Shown: positions 1 through 12,380 of the stretch, piece after piece
Layout: each line of letters opens with the position of its first letter
How positions within the stretch are numbered: the stretch's first letter is position 1
NCBI GenBank assembly: GCA_022452285.1
Contig: JAKUNG010000018.1
Coordinates: 33,221-97,220, forward strand
Direction: 5' to 3'
From: Terriglobia bacterium
GTDB taxonomy: Bacteria > Acidobacteriota > Terriglobia > Versatilivoradales > Versatilivoraceae
Length of the DNA: 64,000 nucleotides
Notes under the pieces: model-generated
Database searches by the model: none
Told to the model about the DNA's origin: nothing
The model's input: the letters and a program-made list of their open reading frames with translations, nothing else
Translations under genes and position numbers: made by a program

Positions 1-6
1 CTTCTG

Positions 7-237
7 CTACTCCAGAATTTGAAGAGTAAAGCGTTTATTTAGCTTCATACCTGATGCGGCTAGAATTGTTCTCATAGAACGAGCTGTTCTTCCTTGCTTC
101 CCTATGACCTTTCCAATGTCACTTGGCGCTACTCTTAATTCGAGAACGGTTGCGTGTTCGCCTTCGATAGGCTTTACTGAAACTTGGTCCGGATGTTCTA
201 CCAGTGTCCTAGCTATCTGCTCGATTAGTTCCTTCAT
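7..237 (-). CDS. khpA: KH-domain RNA-binding protein KhpA
   Basis: A 76-residue single KH domain with the RNA-binding GxxG loop seen as IGKQGRT near residues 45-51, and the usual small-protein length of KhpA (YlqC). KhpA acts in the cytoplasm as a global RNA chaperone, usually with KhpB. It starts at ATG and lies 68 bases downstream of rpsP on the same strand, matching the conserved rpsP-khpA-rimM-trmD-rplS order; the remaining genes would lie beyond the left edge. The stop codon is only six bases from the edge. Confidence 0.93.
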   Translation of the reverse strand: MKELIEQIARTLVEHPDQVSVKPIEGEHATVLELRVAPSDIGKVIGKQGRTARSMRTILAASGMKLNKRFTLQILE

Positions 238-305
238 TACTGCTCCTAATAATGCCAGAATTTCCTCAAAAATAACGGCATAATAAGAAAATGAGTTAAT
301 GTTGA

Positions 306-539
306 CTACTCAATCTTGCCAAGGAAACTCTTCACAGTGTCTGTTGCCTGTGCCCCTTTTCCTATCCAAAAGTCATATTTTTCCTTATCTAAGTGGATAG
401 AAGCGGGGTTAGTTTTTGGATTATAGTGTCCTAACATATCAATGTATCTTCCGTCGCGACGCTTAGATTTTTCAAGGACAACAATCCGATAATGGGGGTG
501 TTTCTTTTTCCCGTTTCGTGCCAGCCTAATCATTAACAA
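306..539 (-). CDS. rpsP: 30S ribosomal protein S16
   Basis: The N-terminus [19 protein letters not shown] and the later [16 protein letters not shown] are hallmarks of bS16, and the length of 75-77 residues is normal. Two starts are possible: TTG at 539 and ATG at 533. A strong Shine-Dalgarno AAGGAGG lies 8 bases before the TTG but 14 before the ATG, so I keep the TTG while noting that the ATG gives the classical N-terminus. It is the first gene of the rpsP-khpA operon reading off the left edge. Confidence 0.95.
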   Translation of the reverse strand: MLMIRLARNGKKKHPHYRIVVLEKSKRRDGRYIDMLGHYNPKTNPASIHLDKEKYDFWIGKGAQATDTVKSFLGKIE

Positions 540-860
540 CGAATCTTCCTCCTTAATAAAAGAATATTATTTTAGACAACTGTAACCTACTGAAATTGTT
601 ATACAAAGGGTACTAGAAAATATAGCAAAAATAGAGAGAATAAATAAGAGAAAAATTACGACCAAGAACTGTTATTACTAGGTGGCTATTATTCTATATA
701 CAAAATAATAAAAGGTTTAGATAAATTATTATATTCATTATGATCTAGATTTAGATGATTATTTGGCTATGTTTAGAGGATGCACAAGAAAGTGCTGGGG
801 AGACAGTTCCTTAGTATTTAAGATCTTAAATACTAATCTTTGGGGAAGCAGTTGATCTCA
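540..860. other. AT-rich intergenic region with a palindrome
   Basis: This 321-base gap separates rpsP from the DUF948-like gene; both are read leftward. It should hold the rpsP promoter on the minus strand. The rpsP ribosome-binding site is clear at its left end, but I see no convincing -35/-10 pair. No tRNA or credible small gene is visible. The right end carries a perfect palindrome, listed separately. Confidence 0.6.
811..836. repeat. 26-bp perfect palindrome flanked by 13-bp direct repeats
   Basis: Two 13-base arms (left arm TTAGTATTTAAGA) meet at the centre with no loop and no mismatch. Near-identical 13-base direct repeats flank it: TGGGGAGACAGTT at 796-808 and TGGGGAAGCAGTT at 841-853 (11 of 13 identical). 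It begins 25 bases beyond the stop of the leftward DUF948-like gene. There is no T-tract on the minus strand, so it does not look like a standard intrinsic terminator. A dimeric-regulator operator or the trace of a small inserted element are alternatives. Confidence 0.7.
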
Positions 861-1373
861 TCAAATGAACATTTCTTCATCTTGATGGGCTTTGTCAACT
901 GGATTTTTTCGCCGGCCAAGGAAGAGATTCAATCCACTTGAAATGTTTTGGATTACTTTAGAAAGCTCCTGAATTGGAGTCAGGACATTTTGTTGGATAT
1001 TAGTAGAGGTTGTCTCTATTTTTTCTATCGCTCCGGTTATTACTTCATCAGCTCGTGAAATTTGCACTTTTGCTTTATCAGTTGTCTCTTGAATGATTGA
1101 ATTTACATGTTCAACTTGAAGTCGAACTGTATCAGTCACTCCGGTAAGGTTTTCAGCGGCTCCTCTTGCAATTTTGATCACTTCCTTGGCTTCAACAATG
1201 GCTTCTCGAACTTCTGAAACAGCTGGTTTAGCTTCTTGTTCTACCAGTGTTTGTATACAATTTAGATTTCCCCCCAACTTTCGAAGAATAACTAAAATGC
1301 CTAGCATAGTAGCAACCTGAATACAAATAAAGATAGCCACCAGAATAACCAAGTAAAATAACGAATCCTCCAT
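861..1373 (-). CDS. DUF948-like membrane-anchored coiled-coil protein
   Basis: A 170-residue protein with one N-terminal transmembrane helix (about residues 6-30) followed by a long polar helical region rich in E, K, Q and T with heptad-like spacing, resembling DUF948 or chemoreceptor signalling helices. A basic patch GRRK lies near the C-terminus. No enzyme motif is visible. It starts at ATG behind a good AGGAG site. It lies 91 bases downstream of the YtxH-like gene on the same strand; these two families are often neighbours and are linked to the cell envelope or stress. The exact role is unknown. Confidence 0.7.
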   Translation of the reverse strand: MEDSLFYLVILVAIFICIQVATMLGILVILRKLGGNLNCIQTLVEQEAKPAVSEVREAIVEAKEVIKIARGAAENLTGVTDTVRLQVEHVNSIIQETTDKAKVQISRADEVITGAIEKIETTSTNIQQNVLTPIQELSKVIQNISSGLNLFLGRRKNPVDKAHQDEEMFI

Positions 1374-1464
1374 TTTTAATCTCCTGATGTTGCTTGAATC
1401 AAATCATAATCCTAATATGAAAACTCGTCTTTTAACTATCGACAGCAAATCATTTGAGGGAAAA

Positions 1465-1767
1465 CTATTCAGACTCTGGTGCAGGCTTTATTCTCCCTGG
1501 ATAACCTTCTTTGTCAGCATCTATGGCTGATGAGATCTGCGATGTTTGATTATCGATTAATTCTTTACTTTTGTCGATGTAATCTAATACTTTACTCGAA
1601 GCAGTGCGGGTAGCGGAAGATAATTTTTCCCGACTGTCACTAGTTTTTTCAGAGATTATTTTACGGGTCTCCTGACCAGTTCGTGGTGCAAATATTAGAG
1701 CTAAAACAGCTCCAATGCCTCCACCAATCAAAAAATAAGTTAACTTTGAGTTTGTTTCTTCTGCCAT
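1465..1767 (-). CDS. YtxH-like small membrane protein
   Basis: One hundred residues with the YtxH-family pattern: a glycine-rich transmembrane segment (GGGIGAVLALIFAPRTG, about residues 15-31), then a Lys/Ser/Thr-rich amphipathic region. The APRTG motif right after the helix is characteristic. In Bacillus, YtxH is a general-stress protein; the biochemical role of the family is not known. It starts at ATG and probably shares a transcript with the DUF948-like gene downstream. Confidence 0.8.
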   Translation of the reverse strand: MAEETNSKLTYFLIGGGIGAVLALIFAPRTGQETRKIISEKTSDSREKLSSATRTASSKVLDYIDKSKELIDNQTSQISSAIDADKEGYPGRIKPAPESE

Positions 1768-1911
1768 AGTTCCAAAATCTCCTAAGTCTCAAACAAAATC
1801 CAACTAATATTTTAATTTTAGCATAATAGTTCCAAACCACTCAATGGATTAGAACATTGCTACAAAACCTTAATTTTATTAGAAAAATTTTAAAGAAGCT
1901 GATCAAAGATA

Positions 1912-2913
1912 CTATTTCTTTATTTCCCCTGATAAAATAAGCCGCTGTGGATAGCTTAGATTTACTGAGGATTTGACAGAAGAATCTAGTTGAATTTTGA
2001 TTGAAAAAGGTCCTCTTTTCTCCTGTCTAGGTATCATAAAATCAATGACAAAACTTTTATTTATCCAATCAAATGCCTCTTGAAAGGTATTTGGAATGTC
2101 TCCCACTGATTTTGAGGTTAAGATATGACCACCAAGAGTTTTAGTAAGTTGAAGTAAACCCCTGTGATAAATTAAGTTTAAATCATCGTCTTCAGGGTCA
2201 ACATGAACCACCACTAGTGGGGCTATGAAAGTCAAAATTGTCTCTGATAAACGCCCTATATCCTCTTGTAATTTTCGTCCAATGAAACGGCGACTTAAAT
2301 CTTGGCCATCGCTTTCATTTACGGTGGGATTTTCATAATCATCTCTATAATTTTTAGCATCGCTATCTGTTACAAATAACACAATCACTCTAATGTTGCT
2401 CTGATTTAGAACTGATGAGGAGAGGTCCATTAAGGCTTGAAACGATTCTAACAGACCTGACTTACCAATTTGGTTAGTTGAATCAAGCTTGTCTTGAAGA
2501 AGCTGCTTATTATTTGTTGGAGATTGGATCACGGCAATGTCCTCTTGGGCTGAAATTAAACAAACCCAATAGTCAGAGGGCATTTGCTGGATCTGATAAC
2601 GAAGAGCTAATTTTGTGGTTTTGCTAATTGTAGGATTGCCAACTAAATCTAGAGCTAAAAAGATAAGAGTTGGATTCCCAGGTTTTGCCTGTTTAGTAAC
2701 ATTAATTTTTTTTGAGTCGAATAATAGTGATAAGGCATTTTCATCAAATTTAGGGTCAATTGGAATTGATCGATTTAAAATCCATAAGGGTAAACGCAAA
2801 CGAATCATGTTTTTGTTCGGTGCTTCCTGCGAGATCAATACCGTGGGAATTATTAAGTGGAAGCACAACAAAAAAAAAGTCATTAATGTTGAAAGAAACA
2901 AATGTTTTGGCAA
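1912..2913 (-). CDS. Secreted VWFA-related domain protein (acidobacterial type)
   Basis: A 333-residue protein with an N-terminal signal peptide (hydrophobic core about residues 8-28) and a von Willebrand A-like fold from roughly residue 75 to 270. The strand TLIFLALDLV and the later VLFVTDSDAKNY occupy the positions of the metal-site motifs, but the first does not keep the DxSxS pattern, so metal binding may be lost. This resembles the VWFA-related family common in Acidobacteriota. The start is TTG behind TAGGAA; no better upstream start is seen. It follows the Oar-like barrel gene by 43 bases, so the two are probably co-transcribed. Function unknown; adhesion or envelope assembly are guesses. 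Confidence 0.72.
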   Translation of the reverse strand: MPKHLFLSTLMTFFLLCFHLIIPTVLISQEAPNKNMIRLRLPLWILNRSIPIDPKFDENALSLLFDSKKINVTKQAKPGNPTLIFLALDLVGNPTISKTTKLALRYQIQQMPSDYWVCLISAQEDIAVIQSPTNNKQLLQDKLDSTNQIGKSGLLESFQALMDLSSSVLNQSNIRVIVLFVTDSDAKNYRDDYENPTVNESDGQDLSRRFIGRKLQEDIGRLSETILTFIAPLVVVHVDPEDDDLNLIYHRGLLQLTKTLGGHILTSKSVGDIPNTFQEAFDWINKSFVIDFMIPRQEKRGPFSIKIQLDSSVKSSVNLSYPQRLILSGEIKK

Positions 2914-2956
2914 AACTAGTTCCTAAAATTAAAGATTAAAGAAATAATAGAAATTA

Positions 2957-5920
2957 TTAGAAATTGAATCTTAACCCGAGTTGTACGACACGTCCCCCTC
3001 TTGAACCAATAATTCTTCCAGCATTTATATTGGGATTTTCAATGGATCCAATTGTTGAATCGGGTCTATTCCAGTTTGCATGATTGAAGGTATTAAAGGC
3101 TTCAGCAATTAAGTCCATGGTCCAATCCTCATTAAGTATCATGCGTTTACTTAGGGACATGTCAACATTCCATAAGCTAGGATTGCGCAAAGTTGGATGT
3201 CTCCGAGGTCCGTTCCCTAGAGTAAAATCAGGTGGTTGAACAAAGGCTGACGGGTTAAACCAACGCAAAGGAGAAGGGTTGTCGACATGGGGGTCAATGG
3301 TGGGCACTACATTGACTCGTAGGGATTCGGCAATACCACCCGTGTTATTGAAAAGGGGCCTGAGACCAATGGGGTTACCGCCAGCTGCGTTAGCAATTCC
3401 ACTCAAGCGCCATCCATCGATCAAGGTATTTACCAACCAGCTGCTTTTTTGGACAGGAATAGCTTTTATAAGGGGTAGTTCATAAAAATAACTGGCAGAA
3501 AAACGGTGTGTTCTATCAGAATCGGCAAGTCCTTTTTCAACTAGCAGATTAGTTGAATTCTGAGGCCTGGACCAGTGAGACATGTCAGTTATGGTCTTGG
3601 CAAAAATATATCTACTACTAAAAGTTAAGCCAGACGATAATTGTTTATCAATTCGCAATGATCCTGCGTGATGGGAAAGAAAGCCTGTTGGATCACTATC
3701 TCCAGATACAATACTTTGAAAATGTGGAAAAGGTCGGAGAGACTGACGAAATTCAAGATCATTCAGCTGGTCCCGAAATTTCAGAAAATCTGGATGAAGG
3801 GGATTAAATTGGCGTCCTGCTCCTCTGAATAGGTGGTTTCCTCTTTCGCCGGTGTATCCCAGCTTAAAAGAGAAATCAAAGACATCTTTTTCTACTTCCA
3901 ATTTCCACTCATGAGTATCATTCAGTTTGCCTTTTTGATTAACATAATCAGCGTCCAAATTGTTGGCAGCATCTGGAGTTGGTTGTGGGGAATTTACTGG
4001 GGGAAAACCTTTCCTGAGGAACATGGCTGGTTCCAGCTGTTTGTTTGATGAAACTAGTAGCGGAGTTGAATTAAATCCTAAAGAGGTGTAGTCAATAGGA
4101 TAAAGGGGTAATGAATATGAACCCAGAGTATATTTAGCACGGATCACAGTATTACGGTCTCCACTTGGGCTGAAGGCCAATCCAGCTCCAGGCAACCAAC
4201 TATAGTGGGTTGGAATAAAGGAACGTTGTATCCCGTTTTTGCCGGCAAAAATGAGAACCCCAGGTAGGCCATTAGCTGGATTTATACCTTTTAGATCCAA
4301 GGTTGATTGCCGATTGTATTTTTCACGACGTCCTGTATCAGTTCTCAGCCGAAGTCTAAAGTTCCAGTTAAGCTGAGGAGTGATCTTATATTCATGTTTA
4401 ACCGAAGCTTTGTACACCTCTGCCCGATGATAGGAAGGGTGCAGGACTATTGACTGTACCGCACGATCGGCCATTCCCAGCAGGAATTGGGCAAAGGGAC
4501 TACCGGTATTATTAATCCCTGGAAGTGAAGTTAATTGTCCGCCAAAGTCAAAGCTTCCTGAAGGATGCCTAGAGCGAAAACTATTTAAACGTCTCAAAAA
4601 TCCCTGAAAAACGAGATTGAAAGTATGATTATTCTTACGGACGATAAGGCCATTTTCTGCGAAATATAGTTCTTTTTTATAACGTCTTTGAGTCCGATTA
4701 CTGCTTCCTAAATCAATCATGTCATCAATCTCAAAGTTAGGAAACACTCCGGGCTGTATCCCACTGAGCCCAAGCTGATTCGGAAAGTCTATTTGGGAAT
4801 CGTTGACTTGAACACTTGCATCAGACCGGAAATAGAAACCAAGCTTAAATTGATTGGTGACATTTGGTGAGATATTAAGAGTATCAGTGAAGTCACCCTC
4901 GCTGGAAGTTACACGACGATCAGGTCTTGCAGGATTTGCGGCATTATCAAAAATTGGTGCTGTACCGTCTATGCCAGATGAAAATCGGCTATTCCAGGTT
5001 AATTTGTGATTCATTCCCCTACGGTGATCAATTTTCAGGATTGTTCCGTTGGGGGTATTGGTTTGAACCATATTAGTGAAGTAATTGTTTTGTAAGAAAG
5101 GACCAATGTTAGCATTAGGAAGCGGATAATAGGCGACAGCTTTTTTTGCAACTGGATCGATGCGGTTCTCTGGAATACGATTTCCTGGAAATGGATCACG
5201 AAGGTATTGAAGGTTTGATCTAGAGATTGGCTGTGAGGAATCATAATCTGGATTGAGGCGAGTAGTAGCTGGATCATATATAGTTACTGGTCGGCCAGCA
5301 TGGTCTACCAAGTCTGAAAAATCCCCTAATCGCTGTTGAACAGTTGGAACTTCAGCTAGTGTTGCATCTGATCGCTTCTCTCTGGTCCCCTCGTAAGTTA
5401 TTGAAAAAAAAGTCTTATTCTTTCCATTGTAGAGCTTAGGAATCATGAGAGGTCCTGTTAAATTAAGCCCAAACTGATGTCTTCGCAGAGTTGATTTTGT
5501 TTTGTTGGCCTGTCTTACTTCATGTGGTAAGGCGTCTAAAGCATCATTCCTAAAGTACTCATAAAAGTTTCCTCGATAGTCACGACGTCTAATCTGAAAT
5601 CCATTCCCTTTCTGATTGCTGGGATATTGGGTCGAAATCCTTTCAATTTGGTTTTCGTAAGCATCAATTGCCTTGTCAATAGAAGGTGGAATCTTTTGGG
5701 ATTTGGAAGCTGTTTGACTTGTAGAATTTCTAGGAACAAGCAGAGTGGAAAATTCTATGGGATTGGAATTTTGTTTAGAATTATGAGATTCAAGAGTTTT
5801 TCTTTTGCTATCTTTTGTAAAAACTTGGTTCGCCGACAGAATTCCTGTGAAGTTTGCAAACAATAGAATGGCGATTAAGTACTGATAGGTTTTATTTTTC
5901 ATTTGCTTCTTATAGCTCAT
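2957..5920 (-). CDS. Oar-like TonB-dependent outer-membrane barrel lacking the plug
   Basis: A 987-residue protein with a signal peptide (core about residues 12-29, ending near LSANQ) and an outer-membrane barrel ending in phenylalanine (LGLRFNF), as barrels recognised by the BAM complex do. GNFYEYFRNDALDA, FSITYEGTREKR and LGDFSDL are typical of Oar-like acidobacterial receptors just after the plug. The usual N-terminal carboxypeptidase-regulatory-like domain and nearly all of the plug are absent; about 80 low-complexity residues sit there instead. Family members are normally 1,000-1,200 residues. The protein may be a plug-less pore, a decayed receptor, or work with a separate plug. Substrate unknown. 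Confidence 0.8.
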   Translation of the reverse strand: MSYKKQMKNKTYQYLIAILLFANFTGILSANQVFTKDSKRKTLESHNSKQNSNPIEFSTLLVPRNSTSQTASKSQKIPPSIDKAIDAYENQIERISTQYPSNQKGNGFQIRRRDYRGNFYEYFRNDALDALPHEVRQANKTKSTLRRHQFGLNLTGPLMIPKLYNGKNKTFFSITYEGTREKRSDATLAEVPTVQQRLGDFSDLVDHAGRPVTIYDPATTRLNPDYDSSQPISRSNLQYLRDPFPGNRIPENRIDPVAKKAVAYYPLPNANIGPFLQNNYFTNMVQTNTPNGTILKIDHRRGMNHKLTWNSRFSSGIDGTAPIFDNAANPARPDRRVTSSEGDFTDTLNISPNVTNQFKLGFYFRSDASVQVNDSQIDFPNQLGLSGIQPGVFPNFEIDDMIDLGSSNRTQRRYKKELYFAENGLIVRKNNHTFNLVFQGFLRRLNSFRSRHPSGSFDFGGQLTSLPGINNTGSPFAQFLLGMADRAVQSIVLHPSYHRAEVYKASVKHEYKITPQLNWNFRLRLRTDTGRREKYNRQSTLDLKGINPANGLPGVLIFAGKNGIQRSFIPTHYSWLPGAGLAFSPSGDRNTVIRAKYTLGSYSLPLYPIDYTSLGFNSTPLLVSSNKQLEPAMFLRKGFPPVNSPQPTPDAANNLDADYVNQKGKLNDTHEWKLEVEKDVFDFSFKLGYTGERGNHLFRGAGRQFNPLHPDFLKFRDQLNDLEFRQSLRPFPHFQSIVSGDSDPTGFLSHHAGSLRIDKQLSSGLTFSSRYIFAKTITDMSHWSRPQNSTNLLVEKGLADSDRTHRFSASYFYELPLIKAIPVQKSSWLVNTLIDGWRLSGIANAAGGNPIGLRPLFNNTGGIAESLRVNVVPTIDPHVDNPSPLRWFNPSAFVQPPDFTLGNGPRRHPTLRNPSLWNVDMSLSKRMILNEDWTMDLIAEAFNTFNHANWNRPDSTIGSIENPNINAGRIIGSRGGRVVQLGLRFNF

Positions 5921-6070
5921 TGTATTGCATTAAATCCCATTAAAGACACCATATATTCTATATAGTAGAGGAATGAATTATATACTACCTTTTATCAAGA
6001 ATCATTTTTTGAATAGTGTCGTCGACTTAGAACTGTATATTAGCAATTTTAAGTTAATGAAAAAAACTTA

Positions 6071-6475
6071 CTAGACTTCTGGATAAGTGCAAAAAATTTT
6101 TTCTAAAGCAGGTTGATTGGCAGCAGGAAAAGAATAATTTTTTAATTCCTTTGGATACACCCATTTAAATTGTTGACACCCTACGGCTTTGACGTTTCCG
6201 TTTAAATAGCGACACCAAAAAAAAATCAAATGAACAATTTTTTCAGGGTACTCATGCTTGATGAGAAATTTTTTTTTCTCTATAACCACTTGGATTTTGA
6301 GTTCCTCCAAAAGTTCTCTAGTTAAGCATTCTTCAAAAGATTCTTTAGACATTTTTTTGCCTCCAGGAAATTCCCAGAGATGAGGTAAATGGGCATCGGC
6401 TAACCTTTGAGTAATGAGAATTCGTCCTTGGTGAAAAATTAGACCTATAGCAACTTCAACTGTTGGTTTTATCAC
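6071..6475 (-). CDS. mutT: Nudix hydrolase, MutT-like (8-oxo-dGTP diphosphatase type)
   Basis: A 134-residue single-domain Nudix protein. The Nudix box runs from G39 to I61: GGKKMSKE, then RELLEEL, with the catalytic RE..EE glutamates (E54, E57, E58) intact. The usual glycine near the end of the box is lysine (K60). LWEFPGGK just before the box is the MutT-type signature. The family hydrolyses oxidised nucleotides such as 8-oxo-dGTP, and substrate cannot be proved from sequence. The start is GTG. The gene is alone, and its upstream region contains a 29-base tandem duplication. Confidence 0.85.
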   Translation of the reverse strand: MIKPTVEVAIGLIFHQGRILITQRLADAHLPHLWEFPGGKKMSKESFEECLTRELLEELKIQVVIEKKKFLIKHEYPEKIVHLIFFWCRYLNGNVKAVGCQQFKWVYPKELKNYSFPAANQPALEKIFCTYPEV

Positions 6476-6485
6476 AGGATGGTTA

Positions 6486-6541
6486 TCCTTGGTTATTAAA
6501 GTGATTAATGGTTGTCCTTGGTTATTAAAGTGATTAATGGT
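6486..6541. repeat. Two-copy tandem duplication, 29-base period
   Basis: A 27-base unit beginning TCCTTGGTTATTAAAG occurs at 6486-6512 and again, without mismatch, at 6515-6541. It starts just upstream of the GTG start of the Nudix gene, so it lies in that gene's leader or promoter region. It looks like a recent slippage or unequal-recombination event, or a doubled regulatory site. Confidence 0.85.
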
Positions 6542-6603
6542 GTCCGGAGTATTTTAAAAGAATTTATCTGGTTTTCAGTCTAACGGTCCTAGAAAGACGT
6601 AAC

Positions 6604-6632
6604 TTGACCAAGCCTGTTACTTGTGATATTTT
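6604..6632 (+). promoter_or_regulatory. Predicted sigma-70 promoter of the ATP synthase operon
   Basis: TTGACC at 6604-6609 and TATTTT at 6627-6632 are separated by 17 bases. This gives a predicted start near 6639 and a leader of about 100 bases before the first atp gene. It is the best-matched pair I see in this divergent region, but the -10 is only a partial match. Confidence 0.4.
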
Positions 6633-6741
6633 TCCCATACTTTAGTTCGAGGACTTCCAACCTACTCATCTTCTATTTATTATAGAAAAATTGGCAGGTT
6701 ATCAAATTCTAATTATTTACGGACCTGTCAAATAGCTAAAA

Positions 6742-7164
6742 ATGGACTTAGTTCAAGTAGATCTTTCAGTTGTCATCATACTTTTACTTGTATGGTCTCT
6801 TTATTTTATATTAAAACGGTCATTTTTTGATCCAATTAATAGGATACTGGAGGAAAGGGACTTAGCAATCAATGGGGCACAAAAGGAGTCTCTCCAAAAG
6901 GGAAAAGAATTGGAGGAGAAATCTCGGATCTACCAGGAAAAATTGAATACAGCTCGTTTGGAAGTATATAACCAACAAGAAGTTCTTCGAACCGAAGGTT
7001 TAAATGAACGAACTCAAATTATTCATAAGGCACGTGAAGAATCAGAAGATATTATTCAATCTACTAAAAAAGAACTTCAGGGCCAGGTAGTAAATGTAAA
7101 GAAAGATCTGGAATCTGAACTAACGCCTATCGCTGATGGAATTGTTAAAGCGATCCTACGCTAA
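6742..7164 (+). CDS. atpF': ATP synthase Fo subunit b' (first b-type chain)
   Basis: A 140-residue protein with one N-terminal transmembrane helix (about residues 9-26), then a short PINRILEERD hinge and a long charged helix, the layout of b-type stator stalks. It is the first gene of the operon and is followed by a second b-type gene in another frame with a 29-base overlap, so the stator is probably a b/b' heterodimer. It lacks the signal-like N-terminal extension of its partner. Which chain is formally b and which b' cannot be settled from sequence alone. Confidence 0.85.
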   Translation: MDLVQVDLSVVIILLLVWSLYFILKRSFFDPINRILEERDLAINGAQKESLQKGKELEEKSRIYQEKLNTARLEVYNQQEVLRTEGLNERTQIIHKAREESEDIIQSTKKELQGQVVNVKKDLESELTPIADGIVKAILR

Positions 7165-7816
7165 ATATCGTTTAGGGAAGTATTTCGTAACCAGTGTTAT
7201 TTGTATGCTGGTAGTCCTTTGTGTTCCCTTGAAAAGTATTGGGTTAGGGGATGAACTACATCCTGATGGTGCTCAAACTTCATCTAAGATTGATTCAGTT
7301 GAATTGGAACATGGAAACAAGCAAGATGAAGAACACCATGGTAATCCTTGGTCAATTATCTGGAAGTGGGGTAATTTTATCTTATTGTTTGGTGGTCTTG
7401 CTTACTATTTGCGCCAACCGCTGAAGGAGTTCTTGAATGCAAGAGCACATAGCATTGAACAAGGTTTAATTAGTGGAAAAAAAGCACAAAGAGAGGCGTC
7501 TGAAAAAATTGCAGAAGTAGAAGCTAGGTTGGCTGGAATTAGCAATGAAATAGAAGCCCTTAAGATTAAAGCCACAAAAGAAGGAGAAATTGACAAAGCT
7601 AGAGTTATAAATGATGCTAAGTTAGAAGCCGAAAAAATTCTAGAATTGGCTAAACGAGAAATCAAGGGTCTCCAGCGATCAGCATATTTGGAATTAAAAG
7701 CACAAGTTGCTGAGTTAACGGTACAGATAGCAGAAAAACAATTGAGAAGCGGACTAGGACCTGCTGAGAATCAAAGAATTATTTCAAGGTTTGTCCAGTC
7801 ACTGAAAGAAAAGTAA
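7136..7816 (+). CDS. atpF: ATP synthase Fo subunit b
   Basis: A 226-residue b-type subunit with an extra N-terminus. Residues 1-40 look like a signal peptide (KR-rich start, hydrophobic core from about residue 18), then a charged Asp/Glu/His-rich linker, then the membrane helix (about residues 77-95, NFILLFGGLAYYL) and the long stator helix. The C-terminal region should contact subunit delta. It starts inside the preceding gene, suggesting translational coupling. The signal-like extension is unusual against E. coli b (156 residues) and makes it much longer than b'. Confidence 0.88.
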   Translation: MELLKRSYAKYRLGKYFVTSVICMLVVLCVPLKSIGLGDELHPDGAQTSSKIDSVELEHGNKQDEEHHGNPWSIIWKWGNFILLFGGLAYYLRQPLKEFLNARAHSIEQGLISGKKAQREASEKIAEVEARLAGISNEIEALKIKATKEGEIDKARVINDAKLEAEKILELAKREIKGLQRSAYLELKAQVAELTVQIAEKQLRSGLGPAENQRIISRFVQSLKEK

Positions 7817-7883
7817 TTTCAACAAGGTGTGTAAGGTTCACTGAAAGTTAGCTTATCAAATTTTTTCCAGATGGGGTTGAAAC

Positions 7884-8417
7884 GTGGCAGCAATCGATAA
7901 TCATTTTGCCAAGGCATTGGTCGAAGTTACCTTTGAGCTTAATCAGTATGAAAGAGTCGATCGTGATCTAAACCAGTTCAATCAGTTACTCCAGAACAAC
8001 CAAGAGCTAAATGCTTTTTATAAGAATCCAGTTATTTTGGTAAGTCAGAAAAAAAGCAGCACTTCACAGATTCTTTCCAAGTTAGGTTTTAGTAAGATAT
8101 CTTCTAATTTTCTCTTTATTCTTGTAGATAGGAACCGTATCGATCGGCTCAATGTAATTTTAGAAGCTTTCAGACAAGGAGTAAGAGAACGTTTAGGAGT
8201 TCTTTGGGTTAATGTCACAACTTCTATTGACATTGATGGAGATACTCAGAATCATTTAATGGCAGCTCTTTCTAAATTTAGTGGGAAAGAGGTTCAGCTG
8301 CAGTTTAATACTGACCCCCAAATATTAGGTGGGGTCATCGCACGTGTTGGCGATACTATTTATGATGGTTCGGTTCGACAACAGTTACAGTTAATTAAGG
8401 ACCAGCTCAGTTCGTAG
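7884..8417 (+). CDS. atpH: ATP synthase F1 subunit delta
   Basis: A 177-residue OSCP/delta subunit. The N-terminal helical domain begins IDNHFAKALVEV, and the C-terminal part contains the family signature LGGVIARVGDTIYDGSVRQQL near residues 151-171. It joins the top of the F1 head to the b stalk. The start is GTG; no in-frame ATG is better placed. It sits between the b genes and alpha, the standard order. Confidence 0.95.
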   Translation: MAAIDNHFAKALVEVTFELNQYERVDRDLNQFNQLLQNNQELNAFYKNPVILVSQKKSSTSQILSKLGFSKISSNFLFILVDRNRIDRLNVILEAFRQGVRERLGVLWVNVTTSIDIDGDTQNHLMAALSKFSGKEVQLQFNTDPQILGGVIARVGDTIYDGSVRQQLQLIKDQLSS

Positions 8418-8443
8418 GTTTGACCTATCCATGGAGAAACTAA

Positions 8444-9985
<1,542 letters not shown>

Positions 9986-10072
9986 ATTCATAGAGTTTGT
10001 CAGCTTTTGGTTAAAAAATTAAGTTAGAAGGTTTTATCTTAGATAAAATAAAACAATTTCCACTGGTTCCAT

Positions 10073-12366
<2,294 letters not shown>

Positions 12367-12380
12367 GTGGTATAAAAGCA

